Source: Streptomyces griseoviridis
GTDB taxonomy: Bacteria; Actinomycetota; Actinomycetes; Streptomycetales; Streptomycetaceae
Reading direction: 5' to 3'
NCBI GenBank assembly: GCA_014649155.1
Contig: BMSM01000001.1
Coordinates: 310,001-374,000 of the forward strand
Length of the DNA: 64,000 bases
A program made the translations under genes and the position numbers. This document shows positions 57,103-64,000 of the stretch, one piece after another (the stretch's first letter is position 1; each line of letters starts with the position of its first letter). The notes beneath the pieces are model-generated. The model saw nothing but the letters and a program-made list of their open reading frames with translations. It had not been told where the DNA came from and did no database searches.

Positions 57103-57474
57103 ATGCGTATCGGTGAGCTGGCCCGCCGCACGGGCGTCAGTGAGCGGTCCCTGCGCTACTACGAGCAGGAGGGCCTGCTGTGGGCCTCGCGCACCCCCGG
57201 CGGACACCGCGAGTTCACAGAGGCCGCGGTGGAACGGGTGCGGCGCGTCCAGGAGCTATACGCGGCCGGGCTGTGCAGCTCGAAGATCGCCGAGCTGCTG
57301 CCGTGCATGCGCGACAGCGACGGCGGCCCCTCCCGGACCGCGGACGCGCGCCTCGTCGAGGAACTGACGGCGGAACGGGCCCGTATCGACGGCATGATCG
57401 AGGACCTGCGGCGCTCACGCGCCCTGCTGGACGCGGTGATCGAGGCGGCGTCGGCCCCGGGTGGGGGGAGCTGA
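57103..57474 (+). CDS. MerR family transcriptional regulator
   Basis: A 123-residue activator/repressor. The winged helix is MRIGELARRTGVSERSLRYY, EQEGLLWASRTPGGHREF, followed by a coiled-coil dimerisation helix (about 85-115). A single Cys pair (GLCSSKIAELLPCM, residues about 57 and 68) could serve as redox or thiol sensors, as in regulators of OYE and aldehyde-detoxification genes. I chose ATG 57103, which gives the canonical N-terminus; GTG 57091 is possible. Divergent from the alkene reductase. Confidence 0.9.
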   Translation: MRIGELARRTGVSERSLRYYEQEGLLWASRTPGGHREFTEAAVERVRRVQELYAAGLCSSKIAELLPCMRDSDGGPSRTADARLVEELTAERARIDGMIEDLRRSRALLDAVIEAASAPGGGS

Positions 57475-57528
57475 CGGCGGACGCGACCCGTCCGGGCTGA
57501 GGCTCCGGAGCGGACAGGGCTGCGCGAA

Positions 57529-57600
57529 CCATTGACGCGCAAGGAGTTCGATTCTACGGTCCCGTTCGAACTTGCGACCATCGTCCGATATTTCGAACCG
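57529..57600 (+). promoter_or_regulatory. Arabinan-regulon promoter of the endo-arabinanase gene
   Basis: TTGACG (57532-57537) and TACGGT (57555-57560) with 17-base spacing are followed by CGTTCGAACTTGCGA and CCGATATTTCGAACC. The block aligns nearly base for base with that of the sugar ABC operon at 38628-38700, including a shared CCATTGACGCGCA start. Confidence 0.75.
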
Positions 57601-57659
57601 GCCGGAGCGCCTCCCGGACGGCGCGTCGTGAACTCCCCCCCATCCGCAAGGAGACCCGT

Positions 57660-58628
57660 ATGAGCCGCAAGCGCACCGCTCTCCTCGCCCTCCCCTTCGC
57701 CGCCCTGCTCGCCCTCGTGCCGGGTACCGCGTCGGCGTACCCGAACCCGGGACACGTCACCGGTTCCGTCGTCACCCACGACCCGACGATGATCCGCACC
57801 TCGTCCGGGCAGTACCTGCTCTACGCCACCGGCGGCGGTATCGCGAACAAGTCCTCCGCCGACCGCACCGCTTTCACCGCGGGCGCCGACGCGTTCTCCG
57901 CCAAGCCGGGCTGGTGGTCGACGTACAGCTCCGTCCCGGAGGCCTGGGCGCCGGACATCTCGTACCACGGCGGCAAGTACCTGATGTACTACTCCGTCTC
58001 CTCGTTCGGCGTGAACACCTCCGCCATCGGCCTCGCCGGCTCCACCACCGGGCAGCCGGGCAGCTGGACCGACTACGGCGTCGTCTACACGTCGAACGGT
58101 TCCAGCGACTACAACGCCATCGACCCCAACCTCTTCGTCGACGACGACGGCAAGTGGTGGCTGTCCTTCGGCAGTTGGTGGACCGGCATCAAGATGATCC
58201 AGATCAACCCGTCCACCGGGAAGCAGCTCTCCTCCAACACCACCCGCTACTCCCTCGCCTCCCGCCCCACCGGGACCAAGGCCGTCGAAGCCCCGTACAT
58301 CGTCAAGCGGAACGGGTACTACTACCTCTTCGCCTCGTACGACACCTGCTGCGCCGGCACCAGCTCCACGTACAAGGTCAAGGTCGGCCGGGCCACCTCC
58401 GTCACCGGGCCGTACCGCGACAAGAACGGCGTGGCGATGACCAGCAACGGCGGCACCCCGGTCCTGGAGTCGCACGGCGGCGTCATCGGCCCCGGCGGCC
58501 AGTCGATCATGAAGGACGCCGACGGCGACCTGATCGTCTACCACTACTACGACGGCAACGACAACGGCACCCCCAAGCTCGGCATCAACCTCCTGAACTG
58601 GAGCAGCGGCTGGCCCGTCGCCTACTGA
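57660..58628 (+). CDS. GH43 extracellular endo-1,5-alpha-L-arabinanase
   Basis: A 322-residue secreted enzyme with a Sec signal (1-26, ending GTASA). It is a five-bladed propeller with the GH43 catalytic triad: base D41 in THDPTMI, pKa-modulating D155 in AIDPNLFV, and acid E210 in AVEAPYI. It cleaves linear arabinan to arabino-oligosaccharides outside the cell. Its promoter matches that of the sugar ABC importer, so the products are probably imported by that system and finished by the GH51 enzyme. GCAAGGAGA lies upstream of the ATG. Confidence 0.94.
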   Translation: MSRKRTALLALPFAALLALVPGTASAYPNPGHVTGSVVTHDPTMIRTSSGQYLLYATGGGIANKSSADRTAFTAGADAFSAKPGWWSTYSSVPEAWAPDISYHGGKYLMYYSVSSFGVNTSAIGLAGSTTGQPGSWTDYGVVYTSNGSSDYNAIDPNLFVDDDGKWWLSFGSWWTGIKMIQINPSTGKQLSSNTTRYSLASRPTGTKAVEAPYIVKRNGYYYLFASYDTCCAGTSSTYKVKVGRATSVTGPYRDKNGVAMTSNGGTPVLESHGGVIGPGGQSIMKDADGDLIVYHYYDGNDNGTPKLGINLLNWSSGWPVAY

Positions 58629-58744
58629 CCCCGCGCGTGTCGTACATGCATACGGTGTGATCGCTCGTTGGTGAGTCCCGGCCTCCCCCCGCCCGGCGGA
58701 ACGCGACGCTGAGCGGAACGACGACTTCTGCGGGTGGGGGAGGC

Positions 58745-59035
58745 ATGACACAGGGCATGGCACGGGAAACGGAACGCCCCGGCGGCGTGGAACAGCACGC
58801 CCTGCTGCTGGCGGCCGGAGTGGCCGGCCTGGCGGTGAGCGCCGCCGGTTCGGTCCTCGGCACGGTCCGCGGACTGCTGCGCCGGGCGGACACCGCGGAG
58901 CTGGTGGCCGAGGCCGAGCAGGACCTGATCGCGCGCGGACGCCTGGTCGTGGACCGGGTCACGACCGCGCCACCGCCCCAGCTGGAGGTACTCGCCCGGC
59001 ACGTCACGGCCCGGCGGTCCGGCGACGGTGGCTGA
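58745..59035 (+). CDS. Small membrane-associated protein of polyprenyl operon, unknown
   Basis: A 96-residue protein with one hydrophobic segment (about 20-40, LLLAAGVAGLAVSAAGSVLG) flanked by charged helices. GGGGGAGG lies four bases before ATG 58745. It overlaps the polyprenyl synthase start by eight bases, so it belongs to that operon. I do not recognise a family; it may anchor the synthase or its product at the membrane. Confidence 0.65.
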   Translation: MTQGMARETERPGGVEQHALLLAAGVAGLAVSAAGSVLGTVRGLLRRADTAELVAEAEQDLIARGRLVVDRVTTAPPPQLEVLARHVTARRSGDGG

Positions 59036-60080
59036 GCGCTGGGAGGCGGGCGCGTTCAAGGCCCGCGTCGACGCGGTGCTGGGCCCGTTCGTCGCCGAGG
59101 AGGCCGACCGGCTCGCGGAGATCGATCCGGCGCTCGCGCCCGTCGCCCGCGAGCTGGAGCAGGCGGTCGCCGACGGCAAACGGCTCCGCGCGGCCTTCTG
59201 CTACTGGGGCTGGCGCGCCGCCGGGCAGCCCGACAGCGACGCGCTGCTGCGGGCCGCGGCGGCCATGGAACTGGTGCACGCCGCCGCCGTCGTGCACGAC
59301 GACCTCGTCGACGACAGCGCGCTGCGCCACGGCCGGCCCACCGCGCACGTGGCACTGCGGTCCGCGCTGCGGCGCCGGCCCCGCGCGGTGACGGCCGCCC
59401 GGTCGCTGGCCATGCTGGTGGGGGACCTGCTGATGTCGCTGGCCGGACAGCTGTTCGCCACCAGCGGCCTGCCCGCCGCCTACCTCGGCCGGGCCCGCCC
59501 CCTCTGGGCGGTGCTCGCCCGCGAACTGATCGCCGGCGAGTGCCTGGAGATCCTGCACACCGGGGCCGACCCGGACCTGGCCACGTCGCTGAAGGTCATC
59601 CGGTACAAGACCGCCAAGTACACCGTCGAGCACCCCCTGCTGATCGGCGGGGCGCTGGCCGGCGCCGGACCGCGGCTGACCGAGGGGTACAGCGGGTACG
59701 GGCTGCCGCTGGGCGAGGCGTTCCAGCTCAGGGACGATCTGCTGGGCCTGTTCGGGGACCCCGAGCGCACCGGCAAGGCCAACCTCGACGACCTACGCGG
59801 CCGGCGGCCCACCGCCCTGCTGGCCGAGACCTGGCGGATCGCCGGTGACGGGGAACGCGCCGAGCTGGGAGCCCTGCTGGGCCGGCGCGACCCGGGCCCC
59901 GGCGCGCTGGAGGCCGTACGCGCGCTGATGCTCCGCCTGAAGGCGCCGGACCGCGTCGAAGACATGATCACCGCGCGGGTCGAGGACGCCACCCGCTGCC
60001 TGCACGACCTCGACCTGCCCGCGTCCGCCGCCGCGGCCCTGACCGCCCTGGCGCGGTCGGCGACGGCCCGCCAACACTGA
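59028..60080 (+). CDS. Polyprenyl diphosphate synthase (trans-IPPS family)
   Basis: A 350-residue all-helical prenyltransferase that extends allylic diphosphates with IPP. GKRLRAAFCYWGW supplies the IPP-binding arginines. The first Asp-rich motif is VVHDDLVDDSALRHGRPT (DD at 91-92 and 95-96). The second motif reads AFQLRDDLLGLFGDPERTGK, with DDLLGLFGD in place of DDxxD spacing; KTAKYTVEHPLLIGGAL is also typical. Two residues (Met, Glu) before the first motif suggest a chain of medium length, which I cannot fix. GTG at 59028. An Lcp-like oxygenase gene follows after 22 bases. Confidence 0.92.
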   Translation: MAERWEAGAFKARVDAVLGPFVAEEADRLAEIDPALAPVARELEQAVADGKRLRAAFCYWGWRAAGQPDSDALLRAAAAMELVHAAAVVHDDLVDDSALRHGRPTAHVALRSALRRRPRAVTAARSLAMLVGDLLMSLAGQLFATSGLPAAYLGRARPLWAVLARELIAGECLEILHTGADPDLATSLKVIRYKTAKYTVEHPLLIGGALAGAGPRLTEGYSGYGLPLGEAFQLRDDLLGLFGDPERTGKANLDDLRGRRPTALLAETWRIAGDGERAELGALLGRRDPGPGALEAVRALMLRLKAPDRVEDMITARVEDATRCLHDLDLPASAAAALTALARSATARQH

Positions 60081-60102
60081 CAGCCCGCCGAGGAGACCCG
60101 TG

Positions 60103-61260
60103 ATGACCCGTACCGAGGCGTCGATGGACGCCCTGCGCCGAGCCGGCGACGAACTGGCCGACGCGACCGTGGCCACCCTGTTCGCACGCGGGGAGGCCGG
60201 CACGTTCAACACCCTGATGCGGTACGTGTCCACCGCCGGCGCCCCGCTGCCCGAGGGGCTGCCCGACGTGGCCCGGGAGTACCTGGCGGCGACGAGCGCC
60301 CCGCCGTCCTGGGTGGACTGGGAGGAGATGGAGAAGGCCCGGCTGTTCTTCGTCGACAACAACGTCCACATCTCCACGGCACTGTCGTTCGCCTCGATGC
60401 CCGCCTGTTACGTCGTCCCGAACGTGGCCAGGCTGCTGTCGGCCACGCACGGGCTGGAGTACCCCTCGAAGCGGATGGCGGAGACCGGGCAGTTCACCGT
60501 CTACCTGATGCGGCCCGACGCGTTCGAGGCCGGCAGCCGGTTCATCCCGGCCGCGCAGAAGGTCCGCCTGCTGCACGCCGCCATCCGCCACCACCTGGTG
60601 CGGGAGGACCGCTGGGACGCCGCGGCGCTGGGCGTGCCGATCTGCCAGGAGGACATGATCGGCGGGCAGCTGTTCTTCTCGCTGCTCGTGCTGGACTCCC
60701 TGCACCGGCTCGGCATCCACATGTCGGCCGAGGGCGCCGAGGCGTACTACTACGCGTGGCGGGTCGTGGGCGCGATGCTCGGCGTCGACCAGGACGCCGT
60801 ACCGAAGACCCTGGACGACGCCCGGGACTTCCTCGACCGGTACATGATCCGGCACATGGGCCCCTCCGAGGAGGGCGCGCACCTGACGCGGCAGCTGATC
60901 GACCTGTACGAGGAGGTCGTCCCCGGCACCTTCTTCGACCCGATCGTCTCCGCGCTGATCCGGCATCTGATCGGCGACACCTGCGCCGACTGGCTCCAGG
61001 TGCCCCGCACCCCCTGGGACACCGTCGTCAGGGCCGTCCCTCACCTGCTCGGCGTCCTGGAGACCATCGAGGACCGCTCCCCGCTGGGCGCCTGGGCGCT
61101 GGACCGGCTCGGGCACCTCACCACCGTCCTGGAGCTGTCCTCGCTCACCCGCGGCCGGGTCATGCACTACGCCATCCCCGAGCAGCTGAAGAAGGAGTAC
61201 GGCGTGACCGGCCAGGTTCCCCGCACCCACCGCTGGACACCGCCCGTGTCCAGCGTCTGA
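60103..61260 (+). CDS. MpaB/Lcp-like (DUF2236) oxygenase
   Basis: A 385-residue helical protein of the DUF2236 superfamily, which includes latex clearing protein (haem-b rubber oxygenase) and MpaB. The segment FIPAAQKVRLLHAAIRHHLV carries the histidine expected to bind haem, and LGVPICQEDMIGGQLFFSLL follows as in Lcp-like proteins. ETGQFTVYLM precedes it. No signal peptide is seen. Coupling to a polyprenyl synthase suggests it oxidises or cleaves the prenyl product. ATG 60103 has GAGGAG eight bases upstream; GTG 60100 is possible. Confidence 0.88.
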   Translation: MTRTEASMDALRRAGDELADATVATLFARGEAGTFNTLMRYVSTAGAPLPEGLPDVAREYLAATSAPPSWVDWEEMEKARLFFVDNNVHISTALSFASMPACYVVPNVARLLSATHGLEYPSKRMAETGQFTVYLMRPDAFEAGSRFIPAAQKVRLLHAAIRHHLVREDRWDAAALGVPICQEDMIGGQLFFSLLVLDSLHRLGIHMSAEGAEAYYYAWRVVGAMLGVDQDAVPKTLDDARDFLDRYMIRHMGPSEEGAHLTRQLIDLYEEVVPGTFFDPIVSALIRHLIGDTCADWLQVPRTPWDTVVRAVPHLLGVLETIEDRSPLGAWALDRLGHLTTVLELSSLTRGRVMHYAIPEQLKKEYGVTGQVPRTHRWTPPVSSV

Positions 61261-61750
61261 GCCACGTCCCCGCCGCCTGCGGCCAGCTCCGCGCCCACGG
61301 CCGGTCCGTGGCCGAGGCCGCTTCAGGACCGGTGGCGCCCCGGACCTGCGCCGCGGTGAGACCGCCCGGCGCGGGGACCCCGGGCGGGGTGGCGGCGGGC
61401 AGGACGGCGGCGGCCGGGGCGGGCGCGGCGGCGGCCGGGAGCGGCTGGGGCGCCATCGGTGCCGGCAGCGGCTTGCGGTACCGCCTGCGGCAGCGGCAGC
61501 GGCGCCGGCATCCGCGTCCCCGCCCTGTCGGTCTCGCCCACCAGCCGGTCCACCGCCGCCGTGCCCGAGCTGTAGCCGGCCTCGGCCCCGGCCCCGGCCT
61601 CGGCCCCGGCTCCGGTTCCCGCGCTGCAGAAGTCCACGGACCCCGCGCCGTCGCCGCTTCCCCGGGCCGGCGCCGCCATCGACGGGCTGTGCGCCGCGGT
61701 GCCGCGGACCAGCGAGGTGACGCTGCCGGTCGAGGGAACCTCCGTAGCGG
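61261..61750. other. Intergenic region without confident gene
   Basis: This stretch has strong GC bias and repetitive Ala/Gly/Pro-type codons in several frames (GCCGGGGCGGG runs, CTCGGCCCCGGCC repeats near 61585-61615). A minus-strand frame includes DFCSAGTGAGAEAGAG and AAVDRLVGETDRAGTRMP, which could be a decayed secreted protein. No start with a ribosome-binding site or known domain is visible, and the 61751 hairpin lies inside that frame. Confidence 0.4.
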
Positions 61751-61788
61751 CGAGGACGGCCCGCGCGGGGGAGCGCGGGCCGTCCTCG
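61751..61788. terminator. Strong hairpin, probable bidirectional terminator
   Basis: Perfect 16-base arms (CGAGGACGGCCCGCGC and its complement) enclose a six-base loop GGGGGA. It lies 78 bases beyond the stop of the aldose epimerase gene and downstream of the Lcp-like operon, between convergent transcripts. No T-run is present. Confidence 0.7.
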
Positions 61789-61865
61789 AGTACACGGCGG
61801 AGTGCGCCGCCGTTCACCTCAGGTGAGGGAAGTGTGACGACAGGGCTCCAGGAGTCTCACGGAAC

Positions 61866-63017
61866 TCAGGAGTCGAACGTGTGGATGGTCGTCGTCCGGT
61901 AGGTCTCGCCGGGGCGCAGCACGGTCGACGGGAAGGACGGCTGGTTCGGGGAGTCCGGGAAGTGCTGCGTCTCCAGGCAGAGCGCGTCGCCCTGCCGGTA
62001 GACGGAACCGCCGGTGCCGGTGAGGGTGCCGTCCAGGAAGTTGCCCGAGTAGAACTGCAGGCCGGGCTGGTCGGTGGCGATGCGCAGGGTGCGGCCGGAG
62101 GAGCCGTCGCGCAGGGTGGCGATGTGCTCGGGGCGGGCGGTGATGCCCTTGTCCAGCACCCAGTTGTGGTCGAAGCCCTTGGCGAGGACGAGCTGCGGGT
62201 GGCCCGCGCGGATGTCCCGGCCGATCGGCTTGGCCCGCCGGAAGTCGAAGGGGGTGCCCGCGACCTTCGCCAGCTCGCCGGTGGGGATCAGGCCCGCGTC
62301 GGTGGGGGTGAACCGCGAGGCGGCGATGGAGAGTTCGTGGTCCTCGACGGTGCCGCTGCCCTCGCCGGCCAGGTTCCAGTAGACGTGGCTGGTGAGGTTG
62401 ACGACGGTGGCCTTGTCGGTGGTGGCCGCGTAGTCGACGCGCCAGTCGCCGGAGCGGGTGAGGGTGTACGTCACCTTCGCCCTCAGGGTGCCGGGGTAGC
62501 CCATCTCGCCGTCGGCGCTGGTGTAGCGGAGCACCAGGCCGACCTCGGAGCCCCTGGTGAACGGCTCCACGTCCCAGACCCGGTAGTCGAAGCCGAGCGC
62601 GCCGCCGTGCAGGGAGTTCTCGCCGTCGTTGACGGAGAGCTGGTACGCGGTGCCGTCGAGGGTGAAGCGGCCCTTGGCGATGCGGTTGCCGTAGCGGCCG
62701 ATCAGCGCGCCGAAGTGGGGGCTGCGGGCCACGTAGTCGTCGAGGTTGTCGAAGCCGAGGGAGACGTTCTCGTACCGGCCCCGGCGGTCGGGTATCTCCA
62801 GGGACTGCACGACACCGCCGTACGACAGCACCCTCATCCGCGTGCCGCCGTTCTCCAGCGACCAGCGGTACACCTTCGTGCCGTCGGCGAGCGTGCCGAA
62901 GAGGTCCTTCACCGGCTTCCTGCCTCCCCCTGCTGCCTGTGCCGTGCCGCCGATCGCGGTGGCGGCGACGCCCGCCGCGGCGGCGCCCGCGATGACCGTA
63001 CGTCTGCTCAGTTCCAT
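61866..63017 (-). CDS. Exported aldose 1-epimerase family protein
   Basis: A 383-residue galactose-mutarotase-like beta-sandwich enzyme. A Tat signal (MELSRRTVIAGAAAAGVAA) leads to cleavage near AQA, so it acts outside the cell. Family motifs include YGGVVQSLEIPDRRGR, GRYGNRIAKGRFTLDG, NSLHGGALGFDYRVWD, VNLTSHVYWNLAG (His base) and FDHNWVLD plus the Glu-bearing DALCLETQHFPDSPNQPSFP. It interconverts sugar anomers, plausibly L-arabinose or galactose before uptake. It lies 61 bases downstream of the mmsB-like permease, probably in its operon. Confidence 0.93.
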   Translation of the reverse strand: MELSRRTVIAGAAAAGVAATAIGGTAQAAGGGRKPVKDLFGTLADGTKVYRWSLENGGTRMRVLSYGGVVQSLEIPDRRGRYENVSLGFDNLDDYVARSPHFGALIGRYGNRIAKGRFTLDGTAYQLSVNDGENSLHGGALGFDYRVWDVEPFTRGSEVGLVLRYTSADGEMGYPGTLRAKVTYTLTRSGDWRVDYAATTDKATVVNLTSHVYWNLAGEGSGTVEDHELSIAASRFTPTDAGLIPTGELAKVAGTPFDFRRAKPIGRDIRAGHPQLVLAKGFDHNWVLDKGITARPEHIATLRDGSSGRTLRIATDQPGLQFYSGNFLDGTLTGTGGSVYRQGDALCLETQHFPDSPNQPSFPSTVLRPGETYRTTTIHTFDS

Positions 63018-63078
63018 GCGGCTCTCCTGTCATAAGGAAACGGCCCCCGCCCGGTACCGGACGGGGGCCCGAACTGCC

Positions 63079-64000
63079 CTACGAACCGACCTTGCGTTTG
63101 TTCCACACGTCGAAGCCGACCGCCGCCAGCAGCACCAGGCCCTTGATGACCTGCTGCCAGTCGGTGCCGATGCCGACGAGGTTCATGCCGTTGTTCAGCA
63201 CGCCCAGGACCAGACCGCCGATGATCGCGCCGAGGACCGTGCCGACGCCGCCGCTCATCGACGCCCCGCCGATGAACGAGGCGGCGATGGCCTCCAGCTC
63301 GAAGTTGAGGCCCGCCTTGGGCGAGGCCGCGTTGAAGCGGGCGGCGAAGACCAGACCCGCCAGGGCCGCGAGCATGCCCATGTTCAGGAAGACCAGGAAG
63401 GTGACCTTCTTGTCCTTCACACCCGACAGCTTGGCCGCGGGCAGGTTGCCGCCGATGGCGTAGATGTGCCGGCCGATGATCGCGTTGCGCATGACATAGC
63501 CGAAGCCGACCAGCAGCACGCCGAGGACCAGCAGCACGATCGGGGCGCCCTTGTAGCTGGCGAGCAGCAGCGTGACGACGAGGACCGCGGCGACCAGCGC
63601 CACCAGCTTCAGCGCCCACAGCTTGACGGGGAGCACGTCGAGCGCGAACTCCTGCTGCCGCTTGCGGTCGCGCCACTCCTGGTACAGCACGAACGCGATC
63701 AGCGCGAAGCCCAGCAACAGGGTCAGGTTGTGGTAGTTCGTCTCCGGGCCGACCTCGGGCAGGAAGCCGTTGGCGACCTTCTGCAGGCCCTCCGGGAACG
63801 GGCCGAGGGTCTGCCCTTCCAGGAAGATCTCCGTCAGCCCGCGGAAGATCAGCATGCCGGCGAGGGTCACGATGAACGACGGTATGCCGCCGTACGCGAT
63901 GAAGAATCCCTGCACCGCGCCGGCGAGGGCGCCCATGGCCAGGCAGAGGATCACCGCGACCGGCCAGGGCAGATCATGTTTCACCATGAACACGGCGGCC
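63079..64000 (-). CDS. mmsB: Multiple-monosaccharide ABC transporter permease, 5' end beyond window
   Basis: At least 307 residues of a BPD_transp_2-type permease, open at the window edge. Typical segments are QGFFIAYGGIPSFIVTLAGM, LIFRGLTEIFLEGQTLGPFP, NAIIGRHIYAIGGNLPAAKL and EAIAASFIGGASMSGGVGTV. Length and the internal loop QEWRDRKRQQEFALDVLPVK fit the GguB/MmsB group, which in relatives imports L-arabinose, galactose and xylose with MmsA and ChvE. The reading frame continues past base 64000 without a start, so the ATG at 63993 is probably internal. Confidence 0.92.
   Translation of the reverse strand, partial: AAVFMVKHDLPWPVAVILCLAMGALAGAVQGFFIAYGGIPSFIVTLAGMLIFRGLTEIFLEGQTLGPFPEGLQKVANGFLPEVGPETNYHNLTLLLGFALIAFVLYQEWRDRKRQQEFALDVLPVKLWALKLVALVAAVLVVTLLLASYKGAPIVLLVLGVLLVGFGYVMRNAIIGRHIYAIGGNLPAAKLSGVKDKKVTFLVFLNMGMLAALAGLVFAARFNAASPKAGLNFELEAIAASFIGGASMSGGVGTVLGAIIGGLVLGVLNNGMNLVGIGTDWQQVIKGLVLLAAVGFDVWNKRKVGS

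Noticed and set aside
61323..61817. Minus-strand frame near the epimerase gene as a real protein
   Set aside because: It contains the strong 61751-61788 hairpin, has no good start site, and its C-terminal half is Arg/Pro-rich noise. At best it is a remnant.

Overview
This window is high-GC actinobacterial chromosome, almost certainly Streptomyces. The third-position G/C bias is extreme, GTG and TTG starts are common, tRNAs lack an encoded CCA, and secreted proteins carry twin-arginine or Sec signals. Gene content is also typical of the genus (MAB_1171c membrane proteins, a SAV_2336-type giant protein, Mbl, ECF42, rph). From memory, the order from about 10.6 to 30.5 kb (GAF kinase, MreB-like protein, conflict-type operon, subtilase, malonate genes) resembles the SCO2442-SCO2452 neighbourhood of S. 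coelicolor. No database was consulted.

Layout. 0-4.3 kb: two tRNAs, a possible dehydrogenase remnant, a divergent nitroreductase/TetR pair with twin operators, and a badly decayed carotenoid oxygenase. 4.3-8.4 kb: a secreted pseudo-trypsin with tachylectin repeats, DUF899, and small secreted or repetitive proteins. 8.4-13.1 kb: STAS-ANTAR, STAS and MEDS-ATPase signalling proteins, a truncated GAF kinase and Mbl. 13.2-21.4 kb: a four-gene operon (Trypco1-like protein, trypsin fused to a VMAP-C-like region, MoxR AAA ATPase, and a 1675-residue SAV_2336-type protein with pseudokinase, SARP-like and HAD-like parts). I regard this operon as the most interesting system here. 21.6-25.4 kb: a large secreted subtilase and a 19-residue hydrophobic peptide gene. 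25.5-30.5 kb: a malonate module (carboxyltransferase, matB, permease, divergent GntR) with two palindromic operators. A 184-bp inverted-repeat element follows.

30.7-46.2 kb: an ATP-grasp enzyme, an IclR regulator with an SMP-30 lactonase, an FAD/MAB_1171c/ImmA cassette, a sugar ABC importer, a GH51 arabinofuranosidase, and a GH35 protein that seems to lack catalytic residues. 46.2-57.5 kb: a TauE/SafE exporter, a DUF1648 pseudogene broken by a 19-bp minisatellite, rifamycin phosphotransferase rph with its RAE element, an SDR/TetR pair, a frameshifted intradiol dioxygenase, AraC-GyrI, a DGPF/ECF42 pair, and an OYE/MerR pair. 57.5-64 kb: a GH43 endo-arabinanase, a three-gene polyprenyl synthase/Lcp-like oxygenase operon, an aldose epimerase, and a truncated mmsB permease.

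How the parts connect. The promoters of the ABC importer (38.6 kb) and the endo-arabinanase (57.5 kb) are near copies over about 72 bp, and both contain a site that also overlaps the IclR promoter (32.3 kb). This suggests one arabinan/arabinose regulon. In it the endo-arabinanase cuts outside the cell, the ABC importer takes up oligosaccharides (its ATPase is probably encoded elsewhere, as with MsiK), GH51 releases arabinose inside the cell, and the epimerase and MmsB handle the monosaccharide. Three proteins in the window (trypsin-tachylectin, the kinase part of the giant protein, GH35) look like pseudoenzymes kept for binding or scaffolding.
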